DNA of 64,000 bases. Source: Cryptomeria japonica. Taxonomy: Eukaryota; Streptophyta; Pinopsida; Cupressales; Cupressaceae. The translations under genes were made by a program, and so were the position numbers. Each line of letters opens with the position of its first letter. Positions within the stretch are counted from its first letter, which is position 1. Shown piece after piece: positions 46,465 through 58,318 of the stretch. Below the pieces are notes generated by a model that did no database searches, was not told the DNA's origin, and worked only from the letters and a program-made list of their open reading frames with translations. The stretch is taken from positions 264,587,925 through 264,651,924 of the forward strand of contig NC_081415.1 in NCBI RefSeq assembly GCF_030272615.1, in the 5' to 3' direction.

Positions 46465-48091
46465 TGACAATATAAATAATTTTCATAAGAGATTGTTGTT
46501 TCTACAAAAATTATTATGAATGCTTGTGTACTATTAATGCTTCTTGAAGAAATATTTATAGACTCTAGTGAAAATTCATAATATGACTTAAACTTATGAT
46601 TAATTGTCCAAATCATCAATAATTAGATAGTGTATTTGAAAGACCAACTTTTTAAACTCTAGGTGTTGATTTAGATTTTTAGTTTGTTATACCACCGAAC
46701 CTAAGATTATGCTATCTTTTAATGTTATATTCTAAATCAAACAAACCAAAATAATCTATGGATATGCAATAGCGAGATTCACTTCTAATTTCAAAATGGA
46801 CTAAATTAGTATGAAGATAGGAAATGTAAACTAGAAATTGAAAAGGAAAGAGAAAGAGGATGCATCCTTGTATTTTTAGAATAGCATTGTAGACCCAAGA
46901 AGCTAGAATATTTTTGTCTTTATAAGAAGATTGTAAAATTGGGAAACTAGAGAATCATTTGGGGCAATAATAAAATGCACTTGTCTAGTTGATGTGGTGT
47001 GATTGGAAAAGATGATGTGGCACAACTAGAAAGGTTAATGTGGTGAGACGACTTGAAGGCTTTAGGCATGCAGGTTCCTCTCATGGCTTCACAAGGGATT
47101 CATTTCTTTCTTTGGCTACAACAATCTATCTCAAATGATAAAATAATTTTCATTTGAGAGTTCTAATTTTTTTTAAAAAATAATTCCTTCATTTGAAGCA
47201 CCCTTCGAATGAAGACATTTTTTAATCAATAAAAAAATCATGCTTGGACCTTCAAATGAAGATTATGTGGAAAAAGAATCCGTTCAAAGGGCCCCCTTTG
47301 AACAAAGGTGTTTACAAAATTATTTTGGACAACCTACAATTTTTGTTCATCCCCAAATTTGTCACCCACTATTGTGGGTTCACCTGCATATAAGTTTGAT
47401 ATTTTCATGTTGTAGTTGTCCAAGTTTTGTATCTCATCCTTTGAATATTTATTTGGATAGGGATTTAATTTAAAAGCTTTTTATATTAAACTTATCCATT
47501 TCTCAACATCTTGGAGGAAGTGATGTACAAAAAAACTTAAATTATCTTCCAAAACTATTATAGAAAGTAGAGAAACACATTCATAAATAGATAAGCAATT
47601 ATATCATAACTTAAGGAGTTACATGAAGAAAACCCTTTCTGGAGAAAAAAACTAGATAAAACATATACAAAATGTTTATCAAATCTAAGAGACATTAAAA
47701 CACACTTGACATACAAGCCTTAATGGGAGAATTTCACCAACAATCAAACACAGAAGAATTTTGGCAACATTCTAAGAACACTTGTGTACATAGAAATTGT
47801 TATAGAAAATCAATTTCCTTAAATACGAACTTATAGTTAAATGAGAAAGTTGTAAAAAAAAACAAAAAAAAACCATGTGCTAAAATGCCTAAAAAGGTGG
47901 CTACCAACTTGGGCAAAATTTCCAATGTTACCCTTAAAGATTCCTTATAATTTGCTAAAAAATAGTAAATCATTATTACGCAAGAAAATTCTAGTTTAGC
48001 GCACTCAAATTGTTAGTATTTCATACCTTAAAATAGACACTAGTTAAAAATAAGCAAGCGTATCATAAGCTAGTTAAGATTTCAAAGTAAC
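46465..48091. other. AT-rich stretch without a recognisable gene
   Basis: Short frames only. Near 46990-47050 three loosely similar gatgtggtg/gatgtggca units are in tandem. No coding or RNA gene evidence. Confidence 0.5.
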
Positions 48092-49668
48092 TGTAGTACC
48101 CCTGCCCTAATCAATTTCTAATCTCGGTTTGACCTTGGTTAGTTTATCATATTATGGTGTTATAGTCAGGTGTTTTGATTTTAGTGCATACCTGTTAATG
48201 TGGTTTTTGCACCAGTTTGTATGCAAGTTTATTAGTTCTCCAATTTCGTGTTATTAATCTCGGGCTAACATTTGTATTAAGTATATATATGTATGCATGT
48301 ATGACTCTTGGATGCAGGAGATTTCAAGTACAGTATCGCATGGGTGCAAGGTTCATCTCCACCTAGATTCGCAGGTTTGAGTGTACCTCTTTGATCCTTA
48401 GAGTTGGATTAGGTGGTTGTGAGATCCTAGTTTGACCATAGTCGTGCTCAAGTGAGCATCGTCAGTCATCGTCAGTATTCCCTTTGGTTGGGTATGCGAG
48501 TCGTCTGTCTGTTTGACTTTCTTGGGTTGCATGTTTTGTGTGTGTGGTTAAATTGAGTAATTAGTCCTTAGTATTTAATTTGATTAAATATTTGTTTGCA
48601 CATTAAAGATTAAGGGACTAAATTAAATAGGGTTTCTTTATGCGATTAATCGTTAATTTGAATTGCTCAATTTAAATTAGGAGCAAGTTCAATTAAATGG
48701 TTAATTTTAATGTCAATTTATTATGTTTATGTTGTTGGAAAGGAAAGATTAAATTTATTGGAAATCGAATTAATTTAATCTTGTTGACATTCTGAAATAG
48801 AAAGGTTAATTTCAGTTATTTGAGAAAATTAATTTTAATTTGAAAAGCAAGTTTAATTTATTGATATAGTTTAAAAGAATGATTTTTGGGAATTATGTTT
48901 ATAAAAATATTTTAAATCCAAAATAAAAATTTTGGTCAAACTTCTCCCATTTAACCTAGGTTTTTGGAAAAATATGGGAGGTTGTTTTTTTTGGAAAATA
49001 TTTTTGGGATGAAAAATTTGGGGGTTTTGGAGGAGAAGAAATTTCTTGAGCCTCAGGTTGGGCTCCTCACTAAATCTTTTCCAGGATTGCTATATGAGGT
49101 AAGATTCTGGTTTATATCTTTGGTTTCTTTGTTTATCAGAATTTGTTTGTTTTTTTTAAAGAAATCTAGTTGTGTTGCTGAAAATCTCATTTATTTGGGG
49201 AAAATGAAAGAAGTTGACGATTAATTTCTGAAATTAAATTCTCCTTGCTCCCTTTCCAATCCCCAGATTGAATTTTGGTTGTTCCAATAAACTTTGTTAA
49301 AATCTCCATTGCATGTTCTCTGATTTAAGTTTTAATTTGGAGAAATTAGTTGTTTTAGTCAATTTGGTAGAAGGGTTTGGATAATGGATGTTAATCCTTC
49401 TTATTTTGCCAATATGGTGTTTGTTTTTAAGAGATTTTTCCCTTCCTTGGCTCTGGACTTTCAAAGAAAAAAATTGTAAATTTAAGAAAACTTATAATTT
49501 TTTGGAAAAAAAAATATTTTTTTTAAAGTCTCTGTGAGACTGGTTTTTTTTTGGCTGTGTGTATTTCACAGCAAGTAAATTTTTAAAAAAATAAAAAATA
49601 TGATAACCCATGTGGCGGGGAATAAACCCCCCACCACGGGGAGGTAGCACGCTACCAATGGTAGTGGA
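48092..49668 (+). other. Possible start of a long LTR (Gypsy-like end); no gene
   Basis: tgtagtacccctgccctaat at 48092 looks like the TGTAGTACCCC start of many plant Gypsy LTRs, and the next 1 kb reads like LTR sequence without genes. The other end was not found with certainty. If real, the LTR is interrupted by the large element at 49669-57624 and by LINE-D, and may go on to about 63440. The call is tentative. Confidence 0.25.
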
Positions 49669-50860
49669 TGTTAGGTCCAACAATGAAAGCTAATGTACTG
49701 AGAGGGGAGGGGTGAATCAGTACTTCAAAACTTTTCTTTAAAAACAATCTTACTAATAAACATAAATTGTATATAGTTGATCTCATAATATATAAAGCCA
49801 AAACATAATTATAGAAATTACAACCATACACATTTCACTCCATAACACAAAGATTTTGGTTACGCAAAAACTCTTGGTTAGAGAGAAAAAATACGGTGGG
49901 GATGGCACCCACAACTTCACTACTGCAATAATAAAGGTTGCTCGGTTAGAGCTACATGTTTAGCTATTTCTGATAGCTTACCCTGTTAGGAGTATCAAGA
50001 TCTTTAGATCTACCTTGCTAAAGGATTTTTACAAACACTTTTACAAAATGTTTTACCTAGTTAAAGGCTTTACAATTTATAGACCTTGTTAGAGTCTTTT
50101 ACCCTGTTAAAGGTTTCTAACACAACTCAAAATAATTCAATTAAAATCTTTTACAAAATATCTGCAACTTTACATCTGAAATGTTATAGCAGACTCTATG
50201 TGCTCAATATGAAATTACCATGCTCATAGCATACCTCGGTAATTGATAGATCAAGTCGATGACCTCTTCTGTATTCTCTGTCCCTTAAACTATTTTCTGA
50301 AAATCTTCTCGGTGACCTCTGAATACCTCTGTTCAATCATCACATCTTATCTTATCATAAGATTTTATCTTCACCTCACCATCTTTTTTCCCTACTTATT
50401 CTTAGATACTCAAATCACTCTTTATATAGATCTCTAGGGCGGTGATCTTGTTCATGCATCGATATACAAACATGTTTTATCAAATGAACAAACATAGAAA
50501 TTATTTCATTGGATAAACTTCTTCAAAATCATACAAAATCTTTAAGTGCAATTTTCTATGAAATAACGGTTCCCTGTTCTCGAATCTTGTAACACATTTC
50601 CACATATGTGTCCAGGTTCATTGAATCTAGTAACACGTTTCCACTTGGTTCAAATTAACTTGGTGTACCTTCTTTGCTACTCGGTGGACATAGGAAATTT
50701 ACTCAGTAGACAACTTGGTATATATCATCTCGGTGACTAGCCTTTCTTCTGTAACCGACACCTAGTGCTTACCATCTGAATCTTTTTGTAGTATTAACTG
50801 ACTAGGGTATATAGGATGACTTTGAACATAAAACTAATGACAACTTAGTAAATAGTAACA
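49669..50860 (-). repeat. 3' LTR of the LARD-like element
   Basis: 1192 bp, partner of 56431-57624. Directly inside it, the element strand reads AAAAGGGGAGAT (about 50872-50861), the likely polypurine tract. Confidence 0.93.
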
Positions 50861-51142
50861 ATCTCCCCTTTTGACATTAGTTTGGTATGTTCGACAAAAC
50901 TCCTTTCAAAGTCATAACATAAAATCTATATACTTACAAAATGTGACTGAAATGACAGTATATACATTTGTTCAAATACATACTCCCCTTATCAATATGC
51001 TGAACAAAACTTGATTTGCATGCCCCTGATGTTCCATGCTCCCCTTGACAATTTCATTTGTACACTCGCATACTCTGTATATACTCAGTACACTCCCCCT
51101 TTCTGACAAACATCAAAACTAGTTACAATTCGGCGAGGGCAA

Positions 51143-54100
51143 CTAATCAAAAATAGATTTATACTTAGTACGAGCATCGTTGAGAGCATTGGTAAGTGCA
51201 CCCTTAACACTTTCCATTAAAGAATTCTGAGCATTAATATCAACTAATAATGAAATCGAACCATCTAAAGTGCTTCCCTCTGCTTGTGTGGATAGTTGGG
51301 TAGCTCGGTTGATCTGCTCTTGTACTGATGACAGATGGGGAATAAATAATGTCTGAAGAGTCATAATATCCATCCTTATTTTGTGCTCTTCATTCCTAAG
51401 TTCTAACTGCCGAGCCATAAAATTTTGTAGCTTGGTATAAAAATTCTAAGTAGAATTTGGCTCGGTAGTCAGTTTATTTGAGAGATCGGTAATCTCTTTC
51501 TCAATGGCTCCGATCTTCTACTTGATGTCTTTAATAAAGAATGAAAATGTACATAATTTATGGAATAAATAAATAATGTGCTTGAGTTGAGGGGACAACT
51601 CAACAATGAATCCAACAAGCTTGATTTTACCTATACCAATGGCTTTCTGCACTTCTTCAATCATTTTGACAGTTAGCTCTTTGTCTTTTAATTTGCTAAG
51701 GTATTATGATGCCTCTACTCCTGATGTTTCCAATTGAGTGAGTAGTTCATCCAATTGCATATGGATGGCTGCATCTTTACTTACGATAGCTTCAGGTAGC
51801 ATGTTTGTCAATAATGCTTTAACCTTTTGAAGTACTCAATTCTTCTTTTGAATGGCTATATGTTTTTCTTGTTCTGCTTTGGCTTTTCACAGCTCACCAA
51901 ATTCAATAAGTGCTTGCCCTTTGAGTTTGGAAATGTCAACGTTCGGCAACATGATAGGCTTTGACAAATCTATCTTGAAACTGTGCTTCTTTGCTTTCTT
52001 CTCCTTTGATGATGATGCCTTCACCGGTTGAATGAGTACAAGGGCTTTGGAGGCTTGATCTTCCTCGGTATGTTGCCCGGTGGGAGAAACACTTTTGTTA
52101 GTTTCTATAGCCTATGTTGTAGCCTTCGGTGATTCCTTGCTTGGGGTCTCAGTGGCAGAAGTTTCAGTGCTTGCAGGAGCTTGAGAAGTTTTCTTGCCTG
52201 TGGCCTGAGGGGTAGATTCACCTTGTGTAGCCTTATGATCCTCTTTGCCTTGTTCTGTGTCCTGAGGTATCTCAGTTGTCACTTGTTGAGTTACTGGAGG
52301 ATAGGACTTAACCTGTTCCAAGACTGATTCACTAGTTACTAGTTTGGCATAGGCATTTCCTTCTATCATTTCTTCTTCCTGTGCCTCAGTGTCCATGACA
52401 TCCTCATCTTGTTGAATAGTTGAAGCAAGATCTTGCTCAGTAATGTCAACTATTTCTACTTCACCTTGAGGTTCTTCAGTCTGAATTCTGAAGATTTCTT
52501 GCCATTTTTCTTTGGTTTCCTTTTCGACTTCAAGATAAAGTCCATTCATCATTTTCAAGGCTCTATGCTTCACTTGAAAATTTGTCTGGTAGTTTTTCAT
52601 ATGATTTCTAATATCATCTACCGACATGTCTAGAAAGAGATGTACTAAAACTCTTTCTCTTATCTGCTTCTCCGAGTCCATAGCATATTTCCATATGTTG
52701 TCAATGTGAGAGTATAATGCAATGCATTTGGAAGAAAATTACTTACTTCCAATGGAACTACTCAGAATTTGAGAAGTGTACATACAACCGACTCTTCTAT
52801 TTGTCTCTTGTCTTCTTCTGTCCAGGAGTCATATTTAACATACCTGAAAGACCCGAATCCTCCATATTGTTTCAATTTGGCACAAAAGTTGTCAACACTG
52901 TGTACATCTTCCTTTGTGCTTTTAACAATCTGAAATTTATTTTTGTCTTCAGATTCTGTGTCACTTGACTCCTTATTCAAAATGAGTCCCCAGTCGACTT
53001 TCTATAAGTCTTTGTAACTTTAGGCAATTCAACATTTTTCTGCCTCTTACCAGGTGACACTGCAGATGATCTAGTGTTAGGTTGTTTCACTCGTGGAGTC
53101 GGTGATACCTTAGGTGTATCTTGTTTCTTCCTTTTCAATATTTTGCCCTTTGGCAACTCGGTGCTCAGAGTGATGGTTGCTTCTTGAGCTTCAAATTCTT
53201 CCTCAATTGAAAGTTGGTCATCTTTCCTACTTGTTGGCTTAGTAGGTGTGGAGGTAGAACCTTCTCCAAATTTCTCAATTAAGTCTTTTATCATTTTAGT
53301 GGCTTTTCTGGTAGCCTTTGGTACAACTATACTCATTTTTATCTTCTCTTTTACCTCTTCATAGGTACCATATCTGATCTCGACCGAGTGCCTTGGAAGT
53401 GTCAGAAAGGCATCTATCTGTTGTTGAGTGATCTCAAAATCAATCTCATAACCCATAGGCGGTAAGGATTGAGTTCTGGGTTCTACTGCATTGACATAAC
53501 AGTAGTTGGTGTCCACTTCAAAACATATAGTATCCTTATATTTCTCCACTAGCTCAGGTGGGATCCTGTACCTGTTATGCATCTTTTCCTGAAACTTATT
53601 AAAGTAGTCATCCATTATCTCATTGAAGTTATCACCTAGTTGATTGATAAAGTCATTTATCTGATGGGTGATCGGTCGGTGTAGTTCCCAAACAATGTTA
53701 TCGACTGAGGGAAAGAACTTCTGAAAATAGAAGAACATGCACACTAAGAGTGACCCAAACTTTAGTGTGTTAGCAGAGTTATTATTCTTAGGTTTCCTTA
53801 TTGTATTGAGATTCTCAAAAAGATTCTTCAACAATACTTCACATAGATCAATTTTCATACCCTTTTTCACAATTTTATAGGCCAAATCCACAGCTGCACA
53901 TGGTACACTATTCTCTCTCGCTGACTGAAAGAAACAATAACAGATGACTCTAATTGCAAACTTTAGTTCTGCATCTGTTACATTATTCAACTTAAGACCT
54001 CTGCAATCAGACTCAACTCTGATTAAGGTTATCAGTTCCTTCTGTGAAATCATTTTCTGTGCTCGGGCATGGTCGTATATAGGTTATTCGGTGATTATGT

Positions 54101-54497
54101 GAATAATCTCCTTGGTGATCTTGAATGGTTGGTCTTCTAAGCACATAAAGTCATCATACACTCTACTCAAAACAAACTTGACCCATTGGGGTTTGAAAAC
54201 TCAAGGATAAGTTAGGGCTTCAGTCAATCCCTTAACCTTGATATGCTCATACTTACTATCCAGGATTCCATCGGTGCAAAGTTCATCATACATGTCCTTA
54301 ATTTTGATATGACCTAGCTCTTCTACATGACACTTAGTATAAAATCTAACATCTTCAACTAATAGAACCCTATTTGGAATAAGAGAAAATGCAGTTTTCT
54401 CATTAGGTTCAAATGCCACTTTGGGAGGTTAGGTATGCTTCAGTGAGGGCTTCTCAATAGTCTCAACTACAACTGGTTTCTGCAACTTGGGAGCCAT
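51143..54497 (-). pseudogene. LARD-like element ORF2: long protein of unknown function
   Basis: Starts at an ATG (54497, MAPKLQKP). One frame runs to 52977 with a TAA near 54430 and a TGA at 54201-54203. It then shifts (52980-52762), and from 52681 to 51143 another single frame goes on with about six stops. The first third has FKITKEIIHIIT, then AVDLAYKIVKKGMKIDLCEVLL and a hydrophobic FGSLLVCMFFYFQ segment; the rest is charged, Pro/Thr-rich and coiled-coil-like. I see no polymerase, protease or integrase motif. It resembles in layout the gag-like or putative transposon proteins common in plant repeats, and the LINE-D ORF3. Function unknown. Confidence 0.6.
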
Positions 54498-55103
54498 TTC
54501 AAACTTTGGATTTCTACTAATGAAATAGCTTAGGGTTTCAACTAATCAAAAAATGCTTTTGACTTAGTAAATAGAATGCAAATATTCACAACTGATATTG
54601 ATCGGTTAACTTGCTTGAAAATGCGTTTTAAGATTGTGTGGAAATACCTTGAATTCACTCTGAAATGTTTGATCGCCTTTGATTCGCTTAGCTCTGCTCT
54701 TTGAAAACTGGTAAGTGTAAAATGACCGCACAAAGAACTTTAAATACACCCTTTACCTTATCAGGCTTCGTGCAGTTAGGTAAGATAAGCATTAAATGCA
54801 TTTGATTACTCTTTACCGACAAACTTCCTTATATGCTTTTACCGACTAGACAGGTTTACTGTATTTACCGACTTCACTGGTAAATCGTAAGACTAGATAC
54901 AATTTCAGAAATGTTAATACATCTTAGCTATGCAGATTTTGGAGTTATTTCCATGATTTAAAATAGGAACTGTTAAGATCTAACCTTGTGAAGACGTAGT
55001 CCCTTCATACCTTTATTGATTAATTGGAAGTGGATGCACCTAACTCAGTAGGTAAGGTTCTTTCTTCATTATTTGATCCATTTTCCTTCTTTTTCCAAAT
55101 TTT

Positions 55104-56368
55104 CTATAATTTGATTCTTATTTCTTCAGTATCTCCTCTAGGTTGATCTTTGCAATCTTTAGCCAAGTGTCCAACTTTATGACAATGAAAGCATTCCATT
55201 CCAGGATTTCTCCATGATCTCCGATTGTTCATTCCAAACCTTATCATACAGTTTGCACTTATATGTCCATACCTTCCACAACATTCACACCATATTCTTG
55301 TATTGTAATCCTATGGTACTACAGTATATTGTCGATTGAGATCTGTGTGAGTTTGGTAGCTTCTATCATTTGCTTGGTGTGGAGACCACATTTTCTTCTT
55401 AAACCAGCACTTCTCGGTATTGTGTCCATATGTATTGTAGTTTTTGCAAAATCCCTTGAATTTTGCCTTCTGATAATTTCTGACAGATTTTGTCCTGCAT
55501 TGTTTAGATGTGTGACCATACTTATTGCAATTGTAACAATAACTATCAGACCTAGTGACATTCGGTAGCTTACCTTTTTTGATTCGGCACATGTTGGTAG
55601 TATGTCCTTGTTTTCCACAGTAGTTGCAAATAGGCTTGTTATATTTCAACTTATCTTTGTTTCTAGCCTTCCTTGATGATTCTCCTTTCTCGGTGGTGTT
55701 GATTCCTTTGTCGGTAGAGTTGTTTCTTTTGTAATCGAGTCCGGCAGATTTGTTGGGTAATCTTGTGTTTAGTTGCTCATCCAACATTTTGACGCTTCAT
55801 AACTTTTCTTCAGTGTTTCTTTTGACTTCTTTTTTGCTTCAAGTTCATCAGTCAATCGTGATAATTCAAGTTTCATTGCTTGGTTCTCATTTTCTTTCAG
55901 AGTTGCTTCATGATGTGCATGACCCAATTGATCAAATAGATTATGTTGAATTCCAGTCATCCTTGTGATTCCATCGTTCTTATCAGATACCAATGCTTCT
56001 AGCTATTGTTTTTCTCTTTCTATACCTTTTATGTTATCTTCAGCTGTTCTTAATGCATCAAGTTTTTCAGTCATCTGTGTGCTGAAACACTCATGTTCCC
56101 TTCTCATTGCTTTAAGTTGATCATTCAGTGCTTTATTATTTTCTTTCAATTCTATAATCATTTCTTCAGACTCTTCTGATATGTTGTTCTCAGATGATGT
56201 CTCAATTTGTTCCACCAACTCTTGTGAGTCCTGTAAACCATTAGACAATCTTCTTCTTACTTCCAGTGATTTTTGCATTTGTCTCTGCATGTCTGCAATC
56301 ACTTGATTAGCATGATCCAATTCTTCTTGGAGATTCACAATTCTGCGTGATTGTTTATAGCCTTCCAT
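55104..56368 (-). pseudogene. LARD-like element ORF1: gag-like coiled coil plus five zinc knuckles
   Basis: Begins at ATG 56368, 49 bases after the PBS. The first 200 or so codons are a long coiled coil (heptads of Leu/Ile with Glu, Lys and Gln). A TAG stands at 56003-56005 and a frameshift near 55790. The second half has five C-x2-C-x4-H-x4-C units: CNYCGKQGHTTNMC, CYNCNKYGHTSKQC, CKNYNTYGHNTEKC (second Cys is Tyr), CECCGRYGHISANC and CFHCHKVGHLAKDC. A TAG at 55311-55313 lies between units three and four. The frame stops at 55104. Such knuckles bind the element RNA in Gag proteins; five is more than the one or two usual in plant Gag. Confidence 0.8.
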
Positions 56369-56416
56369 TGATGGGATCTTTCTCTTTAGGCTATAAAACC
56401 CTTTTCCAAGAGTATA

Positions 56417-56428
56417 GCTCTGATACCA
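56417..56428 (-). promoter_or_regulatory. Primer binding site of the LARD-like element (initiator-Met tRNA)
   Basis: The minus strand reads TGGTATCAGAGC two bases after the end of the 5' LTR, the same PBS as in the Copia element at 23756-23767. Confidence 0.9.
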
Positions 56429-56430
56429 AT

Positions 56431-57624
56431 TGTTAGGTCCAACAATGAAAGCTAATGTACTTAGAGGGGAGGGGTGAATCAGTACTTCAAAACTTTTCTT
56501 TAAAAACAATCTTATTGATAAACATAAACTGTATATAGTTGATCTCATAATATATAAAGCCAAAACATAATTATAGAAATTACAACCATACACATTTCAC
56601 TCCATAACACAAAGATTCTGGTTACGCAGAAACTCTTGGTTAGAGAGAAAAATTGCGGTGGGGATGGCACCCACAATTTCACTACTGCAATAATAAAGGT
56701 TGCTTGGTTAGAGCTACATGTTTAGCTATTTCTGATAGCTTACCCTGTTAGGAGTATCAAGATATTTAGATCTACCTTGCTAAAGGATTTTTACAAACAC
56801 TTTTACAAAATGTTGTACCTGGTTAAAGGCTTTACAATTTATAGACCTTGTTAGAGTCTTTTACCCTATTAAAGGTTTCTAACACAACTCAAAATAATTC
56901 AATCAAAATCTTTTACAAAATATCTACAACTTTACATCTAAAATGTTATAGCAGACTCTATGTGCTCAATATGAAATTACCATGCTCATAGCATACCTCG
57001 GTAATTGATAGATCAAGTCGGTGACCTCTTCTGTATTCTCTGTCCCTTAAACCGTTTTCTGAAAATCTTCTCGGTGACCTCTGAATACCTTTGTTCAATC
57101 ATCACATCTTATCTTATCATAAGATTTTATCTTCACCTCACCATTTTTTTCTCTACTTATTCTTAGATACTCAAATCACTCTTTATATAGATCTCTAAGG
57201 CGGTGATCTTGTTCATGCATCGATTATACAAACATGTTTTATCGAATGAATAAACATAGAAATTATTTCATCGGATAAACTTCCTCAAAATCATACAAAA
57301 TCTTTAAGTGCAATTCCCTATGAAATAACGGTTCCCTGTTCTCGAATCTTGTAACACATTTCCACATATGTGTCCAGGTTCATTGAATCTGGTAACACAT
57401 TTCCACTTGGTTTAGATTAACTCGGTGTACCTTCTTTGCTACTCGGTGGACATAGGAAATTTACTCGGTAGATAGCTCAGTATATATCATCTCGGTGACT
57501 AGCCTTTCTTTTGTAATCGACACCCTTAGTGCTTACCGACTGAATCTTTCTATAGTATTAACCGACTAGGGTATATAGGATGACTTTGAACATAAAACTA
57601 ATGACAACTTAGGAAATAGTAACA
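56431..57624 (-). repeat. 5' LTR of the LARD-like element
   Basis: 1194 bp, matching 49669-50860 end to end. It is upstream of both ORFs on the element strand. Confidence 0.93.
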
Positions 57625-57629
57625 ATATA

Positions 57630-57735
57630 CTGCTACCAAATGGTAGCAACGCTACCAATGGTAGCCGCTTGGTACCATTTGGTAGCAGCACTACCAAGGG
57701 GGCCCACGTGGGGTCCACGTGGGTACCCCCCCCTT
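57630..57735. repeat. Cluster of short palindromes beside the LARD-like element
   Basis: Contains gctaccaaatggtagc, gctaccaatggtagc and taccatttggta, then two ccacgtgg units. A matching gctaccaatggtag sits on the other side of the element at 49651-49664. Confidence 0.8.
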
Positions 57736-58000
57736 TTTGCTTTTTGTTTTTCAAATTATAAATTGTTTATATATATATATTTTTAAAAAATATAATAATA
57801 ATTTAATATTATTTAAACGAAAGTTTTTAATAAAGTTTTGTTAAATTTTATTTATTAAATTATTAATTAATGCATATATTTAATCAATGAGTAATTAATA
57901 TATATATTAATTAATGTTTAATTTGTATTTTCCTTTTTTTAGATGCTTGCAGAAAGTATCTTAATTGGAAAAGATATTTTTTTTATTATTGGATAATTAT
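57736..58000. other. AT-rich flank between the LARD-like element and LINE-D
   Basis: Very AT-rich, with no gene. It contains aaaagatatttttttta ttattggataat, a possible but diverged target-site partner of 61933-61957. Confidence 0.45.
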
Positions 58001-58318
58001 TTTTTATTAAGGAAAATCAGGTTTTAAGGGACCCCAAACCCGCTTACATTACAAAGGATGAGCATGAAAGAAACTAGAGAAGACAAGACCTAGACAAAAA
58101 AGATGCAAAAAAACCAACATAAAAACCAACAACTAGGACAAAAGGACAATACAGAGCCAACAAGAAACTGGCATCCAAAAACTAGCATTACGTATCAAAT
58201 AAAAACTTTTATAGACTCCTCTACATTCTTAACCAACAACATCATGGCCTTAGCGGCTTTTCTTAGATCGTTGTTCTCCCGTTTCAGCTGAATGTCTTTC
58301 ATCTTTGTCTCTGGCTGT

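Larger units (their letters stand above)
49669..57624 (-). mobile_element. Long non-autonomous LTR element (LARD-like) with own ORFs
   Basis: The element is 7956 bp, with LTRs 49669-50860 and 56431-57624 (TGTTA...TAACA), a PBS for initiator-Met tRNA inside the right LTR and a purine tract next to the left LTR, so it reads on the minus strand. The 5.6-kb interior encodes a coiled-coil/zinc-knuckle protein and a second long protein but has no protease, RT, RNase H or integrase motif in any frame. The LTRs differ at roughly fifty positions by eye (4-5 percent), older than the Copia element. No clear 5-bp TSD is seen (gtgga versus atata). It would need proteins from another element to move. Confidence 0.85.
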
